Of a stretch of DNA of 6,089 nt, positions 1 to 5,175 are shown in pieces. The DNA lies in the NCBI GenBank assembly GCA_030649435.1, contig JAUSKE010000086.1:1-6089 (forward strand), given 5' to 3'. The stretch's first letter is position 1; each line of letters begins with the position of its first letter. The notes beneath the pieces are model-generated. The model saw nothing but the letters and a program-made list of their open reading frames with translations. It was not told the DNA's origin and did no database searches. The translations under genes and the position numbers were made by a program. The DNA is from Deltaproteobacteria bacterium. Its GTDB lineage: Bacteria; UBA10199; JACPAL01; JACOUP01.

Positions 1-1
1 G

Positions 2-535
2 CCCCCCCCGGCAAAAAAAGTTTACCCCCCACCGCCTCCACCAGTCCCAGAGCCCACCCCGGACGAGCTCTTCGCAGCAGTCCGGCGACTCCACACCAAA
101 GAAGCGATAGATCAGAAGAAGAAGCGGTCCGATGAGTCATTGGATGTCGTCAAGCTGGAATTTGAGGGAGCGGCGCTAAAGTTGGAAGAGCTTCTGGCGG
201 TAACGCCACCCGACGATTCAAAAATTGTGGAAGAGGCGACCGACCTTGTTTGTCTGCTTTATCTCGATCTCGTACGGATTTATCAGGCCTACAAGGTTCC
301 GAATTACGAAAAGGCGGTCGAGATGTTTCGCAAACATCTCAAGAGAAAACCGGAAGAGGGGGATATTCGTTACCTCCTCGCCAGTACCTTGGAGACCAAC
401 CGAGAAAATAACGAGGCGCTTAGGGAGTACCGGGCCTTTTTGAACTGGTTGAAGCATCCAAAAACAAGGGGAGAAGAATCTCCCCATGAGGAGCCGGCCA
501 ACCGAGCGGTTGAGAGACTTAAGCCTAAGAGGTAA
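2..535 (+). CDS. Proline-rich protein with TPR-like helices, 3' end only
   Basis: The frame is open from the left edge to TAA at 533-535, giving 177 visible residues; the true start lies outside the window. A TTG at 140 is only an internal codon, because the frame continues upstream without a stop. Visible residues 1-20 are proline-rich (runs such as PPPPPPVPEPTPDEL), followed by a Lys/Arg-rich stretch. Residues about 84-150 read as two helix-turn-helix units of tetratricopeptide type: one contains YEKAVEMFRKHLKRKPEEG, with the typical small and aromatic positions and the closing P, and the next contains RYLLASTLETNRENNEALREY. TPR units usually mediate protein binding; the partner is unknown. 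A TPR protein beside a Tol cluster recalls CpoB/YbgF, but this gene is on the opposite strand and shows no other CpoB feature, so I do not assign it. Its last 11 nt overlap the 3' end of the ppx-like gene. Confidence 0.75.
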   Translation, partial: PPPAKKVYPPPPPPVPEPTPDELFAAVRRLHTKEAIDQKKKRSDESLDVVKLEFEGAALKLEELLAVTPPDDSKIVEEATDLVCLLYLDLVRIYQAYKVPNYEKAVEMFRKHLKRKPEEGDIRYLLASTLETNRENNEALREYRAFLNWLKHPKTRGEESPHEEPANRAVERLKPKR

Positions 536-1484
536 ATGACGAAGAGAATTTTTTGATAAAGAGGCCGAATCGAAGGCCGCGGTCGGAGACGAGTAGCTTT
601 TCAACCCCCACTTTTTCCATCACTTTTTGAAGGATCATCGCTCCCGAAAGGAGCGTGTCAGCCCGTTCAGGGACCATCCCGGTCATCTGTTTTCTTTCGG
701 CGATTGTCGAGGTAGCGAGTTGTTGGGTGATCTCAGGCAACTCTTTTAAAGTGAGAATGGATCCTTGGATTTTGGCTGGATTCCAGACAGTCAGTTTTTG
801 GTTGATGGCCGATAGGGTGGTACAGGTGCCGGCGAGGCCGACTAAGGCTAACTCCCCCTGGCCCCCTCTTACCCCAAGAGGGGGAAGTAGGGTTCCTTCC
901 CTTGGTGTAAGGGGAGGTAAGGAGGGGTTAGCCAAAACTTTTTCGATGATTTCATAAACCCGTTTCATTTCCTGAGGGGTGACTGGGTCAGAAATGAGGT
1001 ATCGTTCGGTCAATTCCACACACCCCAATGGAAGGCTCACGGAGCCGTTGATGGAAATGATCTCTGTGCTACCGCCACCGATATCAAGCGCCATCAGGTT
1101 TTGATGTTGGCTACCAAAATCTTTAAGGACAGAGGTGTACGAATACAGTGCTTCATCTTCGCCCGAAATAATTTCGACCTTGATCCCAGTTTCACGGAGA
1201 ATCTCTTCAACGAATTCGCTGGCATTGCGGGCCTTGCGAAAGGCGGCGGTTCCGACCGCGGCAATTTCTGAAACGAAGTGTTGATCACAGAGGGTTTTAA
1301 ATTCCTTGAGCGCCGTGAGCGTTCGTTTCATGGCAGCTGGTGGAAAAAGGTGCAAGGCATGGAGTTTTTGGCCGAGCCGCGTAATGCGAGCCTCATCACG
1401 GATAACCTTGATGGTTTTATCACCTCCCGATTCAGCGATCAGGAGAAGAACAGTGTTAGTCCCGATGTCGATCGTTGCCTTCAT
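525..1484 (-). CDS. ppx: Ppx/GppA family phosphatase (exopolyphosphatase or pppGpp phosphohydrolase)
   Basis: A 319-residue protein of the ASKHA-fold Ppx/GppA family, which hydrolyses terminal phosphates of polyphosphate or converts pppGpp to ppGpp in the cytoplasm; sequence alone does not separate the two activities. Visible motifs in order: phosphate-1 loop IDIGTNTVLLLIAE (5-18), GTAAFRKARN (78-87), ISGEDEALYSY (106-116), phosphate-2 loop ALDIGGGSTEI (132-142), LPLGCVELTERY (151-162), adenosine-type loop GLAGTCTTLSAI (216-227), and the C-terminal ERADTLLSGAMIL and SDRGLRFGL segments. It is a short, two-lobe form without the C-terminal HD-like domain of long E. coli-type Ppx. The ATG at 1484 is chosen because the family motif begins at once and the ATG overlaps the tolB stop as ATGA; a longer frame to 1634 would only read antisense through tolB. 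No strong SD is seen, which fits coupling to tolB. Residues about 186-212 are a foreign in-frame insertion (see the repeat at 846-933). It ends in TAG and overlaps the convergent TPR gene by 11 nt. Confidence 0.9.
   Translation of the reverse strand: MKATIDIGTNTVLLLIAESGGDKTIKVIRDEARITRLGQKLHALHLFPPAAMKRTLTALKEFKTLCDQHFVSEIAAVGTAAFRKARNASEFVEEILRETGIKVEIISGEDEALYSYTSVLKDFGSQHQNLMALDIGGGSTEIISINGSVSLPLGCVELTERYLISDPVTPQEMKRVYEIIEKVLANPSLPPLTPREGTLLPPLGVRGGQGELALVGLAGTCTTLSAINQKLTVWNPAKIQGSILTLKELPEITQQLATSTIAERKQMTGMVPERADTLLSGAMILQKVMEKVGVEKLLVSDRGLRFGLFIKKFSSSFTS
846..933. repeat. 88-bp cloverleaf-like palindromic element inserted in frame in ppx
   Basis: The ends are perfect inverted copies: GGCTAAC at 846-852 and GTTAGCC at 927-933. 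The outer 33 nt of each arm match at about 26 positions by hand alignment. Inside lie two further hairpins: 862-884 has a perfect 9-bp stem (CCCCCTCTT / AAGAGGGGG) with loop ACCCC, and 895-917 has a 9-bp stem with one mismatch (CCTTCCCTT / AAGGGGAGG) with loop GGTGT. The whole could fold as a three-way junction. Because it is palindromic, both strands translate to nearly the same peptide: PPLTPREG..PPLGVRGG in the ppx frame and PPLTPRGG..PSLGVRGG on the other strand. It sits between a helix and the LVGLAGT loop of the phosphatase, where family members normally have a short link. This resembles dispersed REP-like or in-frame palindromic elements of bacteria. Confidence 0.85.
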
Positions 1485-2785
1485 TTCGCCAACCACGGGC
1501 TCCAGGAGGGGTGAATCCCTCCTCCCTTCTGCAAAATTGACATTTGATTGGCCCCATCCGACATCATCACCATGATTTGGTTTTTCCCTGAACGGGTCGA
1601 GCTGAAGGCGATGTAACGGCCGTTGGGGGCCCAAGAGGGGTTTTCATTATTGCCGGAACCAGCGGTCAATCTTTGGATCATCGAACCGTCTGTGTTCATC
1701 ACAAAAATATCAAAGACCCCTTCGTCTCTCCCCTGAAAAACAATCTTGTCTCCCTTTGGTGACCACTCCGGGTTATCGTTGTGATGACCGACGAAGGTGA
1801 GTCGCTGAACATTCTGCCCATTGGCATCCGCCCTAAAAATATGCAGGTGTCCCTCCCGCTCGGAGGCGAAGACGAACTGGCTCCCATCCGGTGACCAAGA
1901 GGGGTTCAAGTCGATACCGTAGGAATCGGTCAGTTTACGGACCCTTCCCCCCTGAAGGTTGAAGAGCCAGAGGTCCTCATCCTCATCGCCGACCGAGGTG
2001 GAGGCAATAATCCCGCTGCCATCCCGCATCCAGATCGGTGTGATAATGATGCTATGACTGTTGGTCAACCTTTGTGGTTTGCCGCCGCGACCGGAAATGG
2101 TGTGCAGTTCCGGAGAACCATTGACGTAAGAAGAAAAGACAAGCCGCGTGCCGGTAGGGTCCCAAGAGGGGGACAGGGTAATCGATTTTAAGCTCGTCAA
2201 CGGGCGGTTGTTACCGCCATCGATGTCGGTGGTGAAGAGTTCTTTATGTTTCCCCGAAAAGCCGACATAGGCGATCTGTGTTGAAAAGGGACCCCGTTCA
2301 CCGGTCAGGGCCAGGATGATTTCGTCGACAAAGTGATGGGCGATCACACTCATTTCGTCCGGTTTAGAGGTGTAGCGATGGCCGACTAACTGTTTTCCAA
2401 GCGCCGGATCAAAGAGGCGCATCTCAACGGTGACGAGGTCTTTTTTAACGCTGTAGGCCCCTTTGACCAAGGCTTGGGTGCCGATCAGGTTCCAGGCGGC
2501 AAAGTTGATCTTTTCGGGGGCGAAATTTTTATGGTCTTCGCTCGGGAAAGAATCCTCACTCATCAGATCGAAGAAACCGGCGATCTCTAGATCGTGTCTC
2601 AAGAGTTCTGGGAGCTTTTCAGACCAATTTTTGGTTTCGCCCCCCCGCTCTATCGAAACAAAATCAGGCACCGCGATCGGGAATTTTTTTTCCTGGGGTT
2701 GGTCCACGACGATATAGATGCTTGCCCAGACGGGAGTCGCGAACATGAGGAACCAAAAGCCAAAGAGCCAAACAGTCTTCTTCAT
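1481..2785 (-). CDS. tolB: Tol-Pal system protein TolB, periplasmic beta-propeller
   Basis: A 434-residue periplasmic protein, close to the usual TolB length of about 430. Residues 1-21 are a Sec signal peptide: MKK, a hydrophobic core, then PVWA before S22. Residues about 30-165 match the TolB N-terminal domain (IAVPDF near 37-42, a LLRHDLEIAGFFDL segment, ALVKGAY and VDEIILALTGERGPF). Residues about 166-434 form a six-bladed propeller, shown by PSW/PIW/PEW motifs with Trp at 208, 252, 297, 341, 385 and 428, a regular 43-45 residue spacing, several followed by SPDG-like turns and RLT strands. In the Tol system TolB binds the peptidoglycan-associated lipoprotein Pal and the TolA C-terminal domain. 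The start ATG overlaps the tolA stop (ATGA, 2782-2785) and has a good SD at 2791-2797. The stop overlaps the ppx start in the same way. Confidence 0.95.
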   Translation of the reverse strand: MKKTVWLFGFWFLMFATPVWASIYIVVDQPQEKKFPIAVPDFVSIERGGETKNWSEKLPELLRHDLEIAGFFDLMSEDSFPSEDHKNFAPEKINFAAWNLIGTQALVKGAYSVKKDLVTVEMRLFDPALGKQLVGHRYTSKPDEMSVIAHHFVDEIILALTGERGPFSTQIAYVGFSGKHKELFTTDIDGGNNRPLTSLKSITLSPSWDPTGTRLVFSSYVNGSPELHTISGRGGKPQRLTNSHSIIITPIWMRDGSGIIASTSVGDEDEDLWLFNLQGGRVRKLTDSYGIDLNPSWSPDGSQFVFASEREGHLHIFRADANGQNVQRLTFVGHHNDNPEWSPKGDKIVFQGRDEGVFDIFVMNTDGSMIQRLTAGSGNNENPSWAPNGRYIAFSSTRSGKNQIMVMMSDGANQMSILQKGGGIHPSWSPWLAK

Positions 2786-3606
2786 GACATTCCTTTCTGA
2801 CGTGTATTGAACTCGATCAAAAATCCATCGCCCACCGCTTCACTCTTCATTTTTTCAGGGGGGATTTCCAGAGGGGAGGCCCGTTCAATCGCTCGAAGGA
2901 CCGAAAGGTCGAGTGCCTCGCTCCCCGATTTTTTGAGCCATTCCGTCTCGATGACGTCCCCTTTCTCGTTGATCCGAACGAAAATCTGCGAAGTGAGGTC
3001 CATCCCCTGAAGGGTGATCGGCACGATCCATTGACTCATGATCTTGTCGCGGACCTTCGCCTGGTAGAGAAGGTACTCCGGATCGGTCGGCGAAAGGGAA
3101 GTGGCCTCAGGGCTCCCGAAGGGGACTCCACCTTCCTTGGTGGTTGGGATCTGGCCGACCTCCGGTTGGATAACTTTGTTTTTTCTGACGTCGGCGTTGA
3201 TCCGGGCGAGCGCTTTTTTAATCAAGTCGTCGTTTGCCTTGTTTTTGAGCGCGGCGGCCGTTGGAGCCGGTGGGACCGGCCCCGTCGGTGGGGCTGATGG
3301 TACTGGTTTTGCCACCTTCTTTTCAGGGGTTGTTTTCATCCCCCAATCGGGTGCGGTTGGCGCGGGGGAACTCAAAACCTGCTTTTGCTCCTGGATGGTA
3401 CTTTTCGGTAAATCTTTCGCCTTCACAAAACCAGGCTCCAGTTTATCGGTGGCACCGAGTGGCAGGTTAATCCAGGTGACTTTTTCCTGAAAGAGTGGGC
3501 GTTGGAAGGACTGAAAGAAAGGGCTCGTTGTCAGCAAGATGACAAATAGGCCGTGTGCGAGAAGCGAGAAGAGAAGGTATTTTTGTAGAGGAGAGCGTTC
3601 AACCAC
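2782..3606 (-). CDS. tolA: TolA/TonB-type energy transducer of the Tol system
   Basis: A 274-residue inner-membrane anchored protein that links the TolQ-TolR proton motor to TolB/Pal. Residues about 9-28 form the single N-terminal membrane helix and contain S14-xxx-H18 in SLLAHGLFVILL, the Ser/His spacing seen in TolA and TonB helices that contact the motor. Residues about 45-175 are a proline- and lysine-rich periplasmic linker (PVPSAPPTGPVPPAPTA at 101-117). Residues about 176-268 look like a TonB/TolA C-terminal domain (YLLYQAKVRDKIMSQWIVP, then IFVRINEKGDVIETEWLKKSG and ALDLSVLRAIERASPLEIPP). It is much shorter than E. coli TolA (about 420 residues) and lacks its long Ala/Lys helix. The start is GTG 3606-3604, one nt after the tolR stop, with SD AAAGGA 8 nt upstream. 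Assignment as TolA rather than TonB rests mainly on its position between tolR and tolB. Confidence 0.88.
   Translation of the reverse strand: MVERSPLQKYLLFSLLAHGLFVILLTTSPFFQSFQRPLFQEKVTWINLPLGATDKLEPGFVKAKDLPKSTIQEQKQVLSSPAPTAPDWGMKTTPEKKVAKPVPSAPPTGPVPPAPTAAALKNKANDDLIKKALARINADVRKNKVIQPEVGQIPTTKEGGVPFGSPEATSLSPTDPEYLLYQAKVRDKIMSQWIVPITLQGMDLTSQIFVRINEKGDVIETEWLKKSGSEALDLSVLRAIERASPLEIPPEKMKSEAVGDGFLIEFNTRQKGMS
2791..2797 (-). promoter_or_regulatory. Ribosome binding site of tolB
   Basis: On the coding strand this reads GAAAGGA, 5 nt before the ATG at 2785. It lies inside the last codons of tolA, so tolB initiation is likely both SD-driven and coupled to tolA termination. Confidence 0.65.
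3272..3292. repeat. GC-rich repeat copy in the tolA linker
   Basis: This 21-bp stretch matches 3621-3641 at the end of tolR at 20 of 21 positions (T versus C at position 14). Both copies are read in the same frame, giving PTGPVP here and PAGPVP in TolR. It falls in the proline-rich linker of TolA, around residues 106-111. Confidence 0.7.
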
Positions 3607-3607
3607 A

Positions 3608-4069
3608 TCAGGTTTCCTTTGGGACCGGCCCCGCCGGTGGGACCGGTCCCACCGGGTGTGTTTCTTGGGTAATCATGCCGACACGGCCGATCCCCACCTT
3701 TTTGACGAGCGCAATGGCTGAAATGACCGAACCATACGGGACTTCTTTGTCTGCCTTCAGGTAGATCTCCTTTTTATCGCGTCGGGAATAAATCGTTGCC
3801 AGTTTTTTCTCCAGATCGGAAAGGGTGTAAGGCCTCTTGTCGTCCTGTAGAAAAATCTGCCCCTGCCGGTTGATCGTGAGGATCACATCCGACTCACTCC
3901 TCTCGAGTGCCGGGGCGCCGGCCTGTGGCAGATCGACATCAAGTCCTTGTTGCAGGAGTGGGGCGGTGACCATGAAGATGATTAAGAGAACGAGAAAGAC
4001 GTCGACGAGTGGGGTGATGTTGATTTCGGAAAGATAGCCCCCCGACTCCCTGTGGGAGGCGACCCTCAT
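3608..4069 (-). CDS. tolR: TolR/ExbD-family proton channel subunit
   Basis: A 153-residue inner-membrane protein of the ExbD/TolR family. With TolQ it forms the proton-conducting motor that energises TolA. The N-terminal ISEINITPLVDVFLVLL-type signature is present as SEINITPLVDVFLVLLIIFM (14-33), with the conserved channel Asp at D23, the same number as in E. coli TolR. One membrane helix spans about 17-38. Residues about 42-137 form the periplasmic domain (LDVDLPQAGAPALE, ILTINRQGQIFLQDD, IYLKADKEVPYGSVISAIALVKKVGIGRVGMITQ). The last 16 residues (HPVGPVPPAGPVPKET) are a low-complexity tail made by a GC-rich palindromic repeat. The ATG overlaps the tolQ stop (ATGA, 4066-4069), with SD AGGGAG 8 nt upstream. 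Confidence 0.93.
   Translation of the reverse strand: MRVASHRESGGYLSEINITPLVDVFLVLLIIFMVTAPLLQQGLDVDLPQAGAPALERSESDVILTINRQGQIFLQDDKRPYTLSDLEKKLATIYSRRDKKEIYLKADKEVPYGSVISAIALVKKVGIGRVGMITQETHPVGPVPPAGPVPKET
3615..3620 (-). promoter_or_regulatory. Ribosome binding site of tolA, supports the GTG start
   Basis: The coding strand reads AAAGGA with an 8-nt spacer to GTG 3606. It lies inside the last codons of tolR and directly after the palindrome-bearing repeat (3621-3655), whose hairpin in mRNA would end about 13 nt before the SD. Confidence 0.6.
3621..3655. repeat. GC-rich palindromic repeat encoding the TolR C-terminal tail
   Basis: Positions 3634-3655 are a 22-bp perfect palindrome with centre GGGACC/GGTCCC and outer CCGGT/ACCGG. 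The adjoining 3621-3641 is the near-identical partner of 3272-3292 in tolA. In the tolR frame it encodes the PVGPVPPAGPVP tail, which lies beyond the end of the conserved ExbD fold. The palindrome sits just upstream of the tolA SD on the mRNA. Confidence 0.8.
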
Positions 4070-4767
4070 CGGAAATACTCCCTCTCGACCCGCGTCAGGA
4101 GGTCTTCAGAAAAATTTTCCACCTGACGGGTGTAGGTTCGTGTCTTCCGAACGAAATAGTTATAGAAAATGGCGGCCGGGATGGCAGCGGCAAGCCCCAT
4201 CGCTGTAGCTATCAACGCCTCGGCCAGATACGGACCGACGACCGCGAGCGAGGAAGAACCGGCCTTGCCGATCTTCCAGAAGGCGGTCAAGATCCCCCAG
4301 ACAGTGCCGAAGAGGCCGATGAACGGCGTGAAACTTCCGGTGGTGGCGAGAAAGGGGAGGTACCGTTCGATCCGTTCCACCTCATCTTCGGTGGCCCGCT
4401 CGACCCGTCTTCGGACGAGATCGGCAGAGGATGGGCCATGGACATGTTCGGAATCCCCCTTCTTTTTCCGAAAAAGATCAACCAAGCCGCGTCTAAAAAT
4501 ATTGGCGAGGGGATTGTCATCGGTTCGGCGGGCCAATTCTTCAAGGTTCGACGTCTTCCAGAAAATCTCGGCAAACTGTAAGGAACCGATCTTCCAGCGA
4601 CGGAGCTCCTTCGATTTATAAAAGATAATCGCCCAGCAACCGATCGAAAAACCGACGAGGATGATGAACGTCAGCTTGACGACAGGGTCGGAGCCCCAGA
4701 GGATTTGAAGGATGTGCCCCCCCTCATCCACGGAAGAGGCGGTAGCAGCCAAAGCAATCGAGAGCAT
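4066..4767 (-). CDS. tolQ: TolQ/ExbB-family proton channel protein
   Basis: A 233-residue polytopic inner-membrane protein and first gene of the operon. It assembles as the multimeric channel around TolR. Three membrane helices are visible: about 28-50 (VVKLTFIILVGFSIGCWAII), about 138-163 (TGSFTPFIGLFGTVWGILTAF) and about 176-205 (PYLAEALIATAMGLAAAIPAAIFY). A cytoplasmic loop with many charged residues (RRRVERATEDEVERIERYL) lies between helices 1 and 2. The family threonines lining the channel are probably T155 in GLFGTVWG and T188 in ALIATAMGL. The ATG at 4767 gives about 27 residues before helix 1, reasonable for the family. An in-frame TGA lies 13 codons upstream, so no much longer form is possible. 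No SD is seen before this ATG (CTACTTTTCT precedes it), so the start is less certain than for the other tol genes. Confidence 0.94.
   Translation of the reverse strand: MLSIALAATASSVDEGGHILQILWGSDPVVKLTFIILVGFSIGCWAIIFYKSKELRRWKIGSLQFAEIFWKTSNLEELARRTDDNPLANIFRRGLVDLFRKKKGDSEHVHGPSSADLVRRRVERATEDEVERIERYLPFLATTGSFTPFIGLFGTVWGILTAFWKIGKAGSSSLAVVGPYLAEALIATAMGLAAAIPAAIFYNYFVRKTRTYTRQVENFSEDLLTRVEREYFR
4078..4083 (-). promoter_or_regulatory. Ribosome binding site of tolR
   Basis: The coding strand reads AGGGAG with an 8-nt spacer to ATG 4069. It lies within the last codons of tolQ and complements the ATGA overlap. Confidence 0.6.
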
Positions 4768-4855
4768 AGAAAAGTAGACGGAAACTGACCGATAATCTTT
4801 GAAAAGTCAATACTTTTGGGTTGACACCCCCCCATTTTAGTATTTTCATGGCCCC
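4768..4855. promoter_or_regulatory. Divergent intergenic region between tolQ and the small coiled-coil gene
   Basis: This 88-bp gap should carry the promoters of both operons. It contains a dyad of GTCAA (4806-4810) and TTGAC (4821-4825) separated by 10 bp. The two half-sites could be back-to-back -35 boxes (TTGACT on the minus strand, TTGACA on the plus strand) or an operator. I see no good -10 at the right distance on the minus strand. A C7 tract lies at 4827-4833. No SD is visible before either ATG. Confidence 0.5.
4821..4846 (+). promoter_or_regulatory. Possible promoter of the coiled-coil/murI operon with a C7 tract in the spacer
   Basis: A consensus -35 TTGACA (4821-4826) is followed by TATTTT (4841-4846), but the spacer is only 14 nt, below the usual 16-18. 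The spacer starts with seven C. If TATTTT is the -10, transcription would start within a few nt of ATG 4856, giving a nearly leaderless mRNA, which agrees with the absence of an SD. Confidence 0.3.
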
Positions 4856-5173
4856 ATGTTGCGCGAAGTCTTAGAAGACGCCATCGAGCGCGGTGAGAAA
4901 ATTAAGAAAGATATTGTGAGAGAGCTCCTCAGCTCCACGGCACTCGCTGATTTGTTGCACAGTAAGCGGTTTTTGGAAACGGTCACCCGCATCCTCAACA
5001 GCAAAAAAGAGGTTTCCCGACTGATCCGGCGTCATGTTCGCGATGTCCTGAAGGTGATGAGTATCGCCTCCAAGGGGGAGCTTCAGAGTTGTGAAAAGCG
5101 GATGCACGAGCTCGAGAGAAGGGTCGATCAGTTGAGCCGGCATTCCAAGAAGAAGAAAAGTCGCCGGAGATAG
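4856..5173 (+). CDS. Small basic coiled-coil protein of unknown function, coupled to murI
   Basis: I do not recognise this 105-residue protein with certainty. It is predicted to be almost wholly helical and soluble: there is no signal peptide or membrane segment. Residues 1-25 are amphipathic and charged (EVLEDAIERGEKIKKDIVREL). The middle holds LLHSKRFLETVTRILNSKKEVSRLIRRHVRDVLKVM. Residues about 80-96 have a short heptad pattern (CEKRMHELERRVDQLSRH), and the protein ends in a strongly basic tail KKKKSRRR. The pattern of a charged helical body, a short coiled coil and a Lys/Arg tail resembles phasin-like or poly-hydroxyalkanoate granule proteins, and the tail could bind nucleic acid or membrane; both are guesses. 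The ATG at 4856 has no SD; another ATG at 4848 is out of frame. The TAG stop (5171-5173) lies 2 nt before the likely murI start, so the two genes form an operon. Confidence 0.7.
   Translation: MLREVLEDAIERGEKIKKDIVRELLSSTALADLLHSKRFLETVTRILNSKKEVSRLIRRHVRDVLKVMSIASKGELQSCEKRMHELERRVDQLSRHSKKKKSRRR
5166..5169 (+). promoter_or_regulatory. Ribosome binding site deciding the murI start
   Basis: GGAG is followed by a 6-nt spacer (ATAGCT) and then ATT at 5176. This is ordinary SD spacing for ATT. It would be too close for the alternative ATA at 5170 and too far for ATC at 5194. Confidence 0.5.
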
Positions 5174-5175
5174 CT

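Noticed and set aside
2..535. Assignment of the left-edge TPR gene as cpoB/ybgF
   Set aside because: It is on the opposite strand from the tol operon, begins with a proline-rich rather than coiled-coil segment in the visible part, and its N-terminus is missing.
862..917. Hairpins in ppx as a transcription terminator
   Set aside because: They lie in mid-gene and no T-run follows the stems on either strand; the in-frame reading continues to the conserved C-terminus.
1485..1634. N-terminal extension of the ppx-like protein by 50 residues
   Set aside because: The extension reads antisense-free but in another frame of the tolB 3' end, has no family similarity, and the ATG at 1484 sits exactly before IDIGTNT and overlaps the tolB stop.
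1629..2172. Repeated CCAAGAGGGG strings near 1631, 1897 and 2163 as further copies of the ppx palindrome
   Set aside because: They encode the PSW motif of successive TolB propeller blades, recur at about 133-nt multiples and lack inverted arms; the likeness is coincidental.
3101..3490. Long plus-strand frame opposite tolA
   Set aside because: It is a shadow of tolA: Gly/Ala/Val-rich translation of the proline-rich linker in antisense, with no SD or family similarity.
4169..4621. 150-codon plus-strand frame opposite tolQ
   Set aside because: It lies wholly antisense to a clear tolQ and its translation is a Ser/Arg-rich low-information shadow.
5147..5160. Programmed -1 frameshift joining the coiled-coil protein to MurI
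   Set aside because: The A-rich codons do not form a standard X XXY YYZ heptamer in the right frame and no stimulatory stem is evident; ATT initiation is simpler. Kept only as an alternative in the murI finding.
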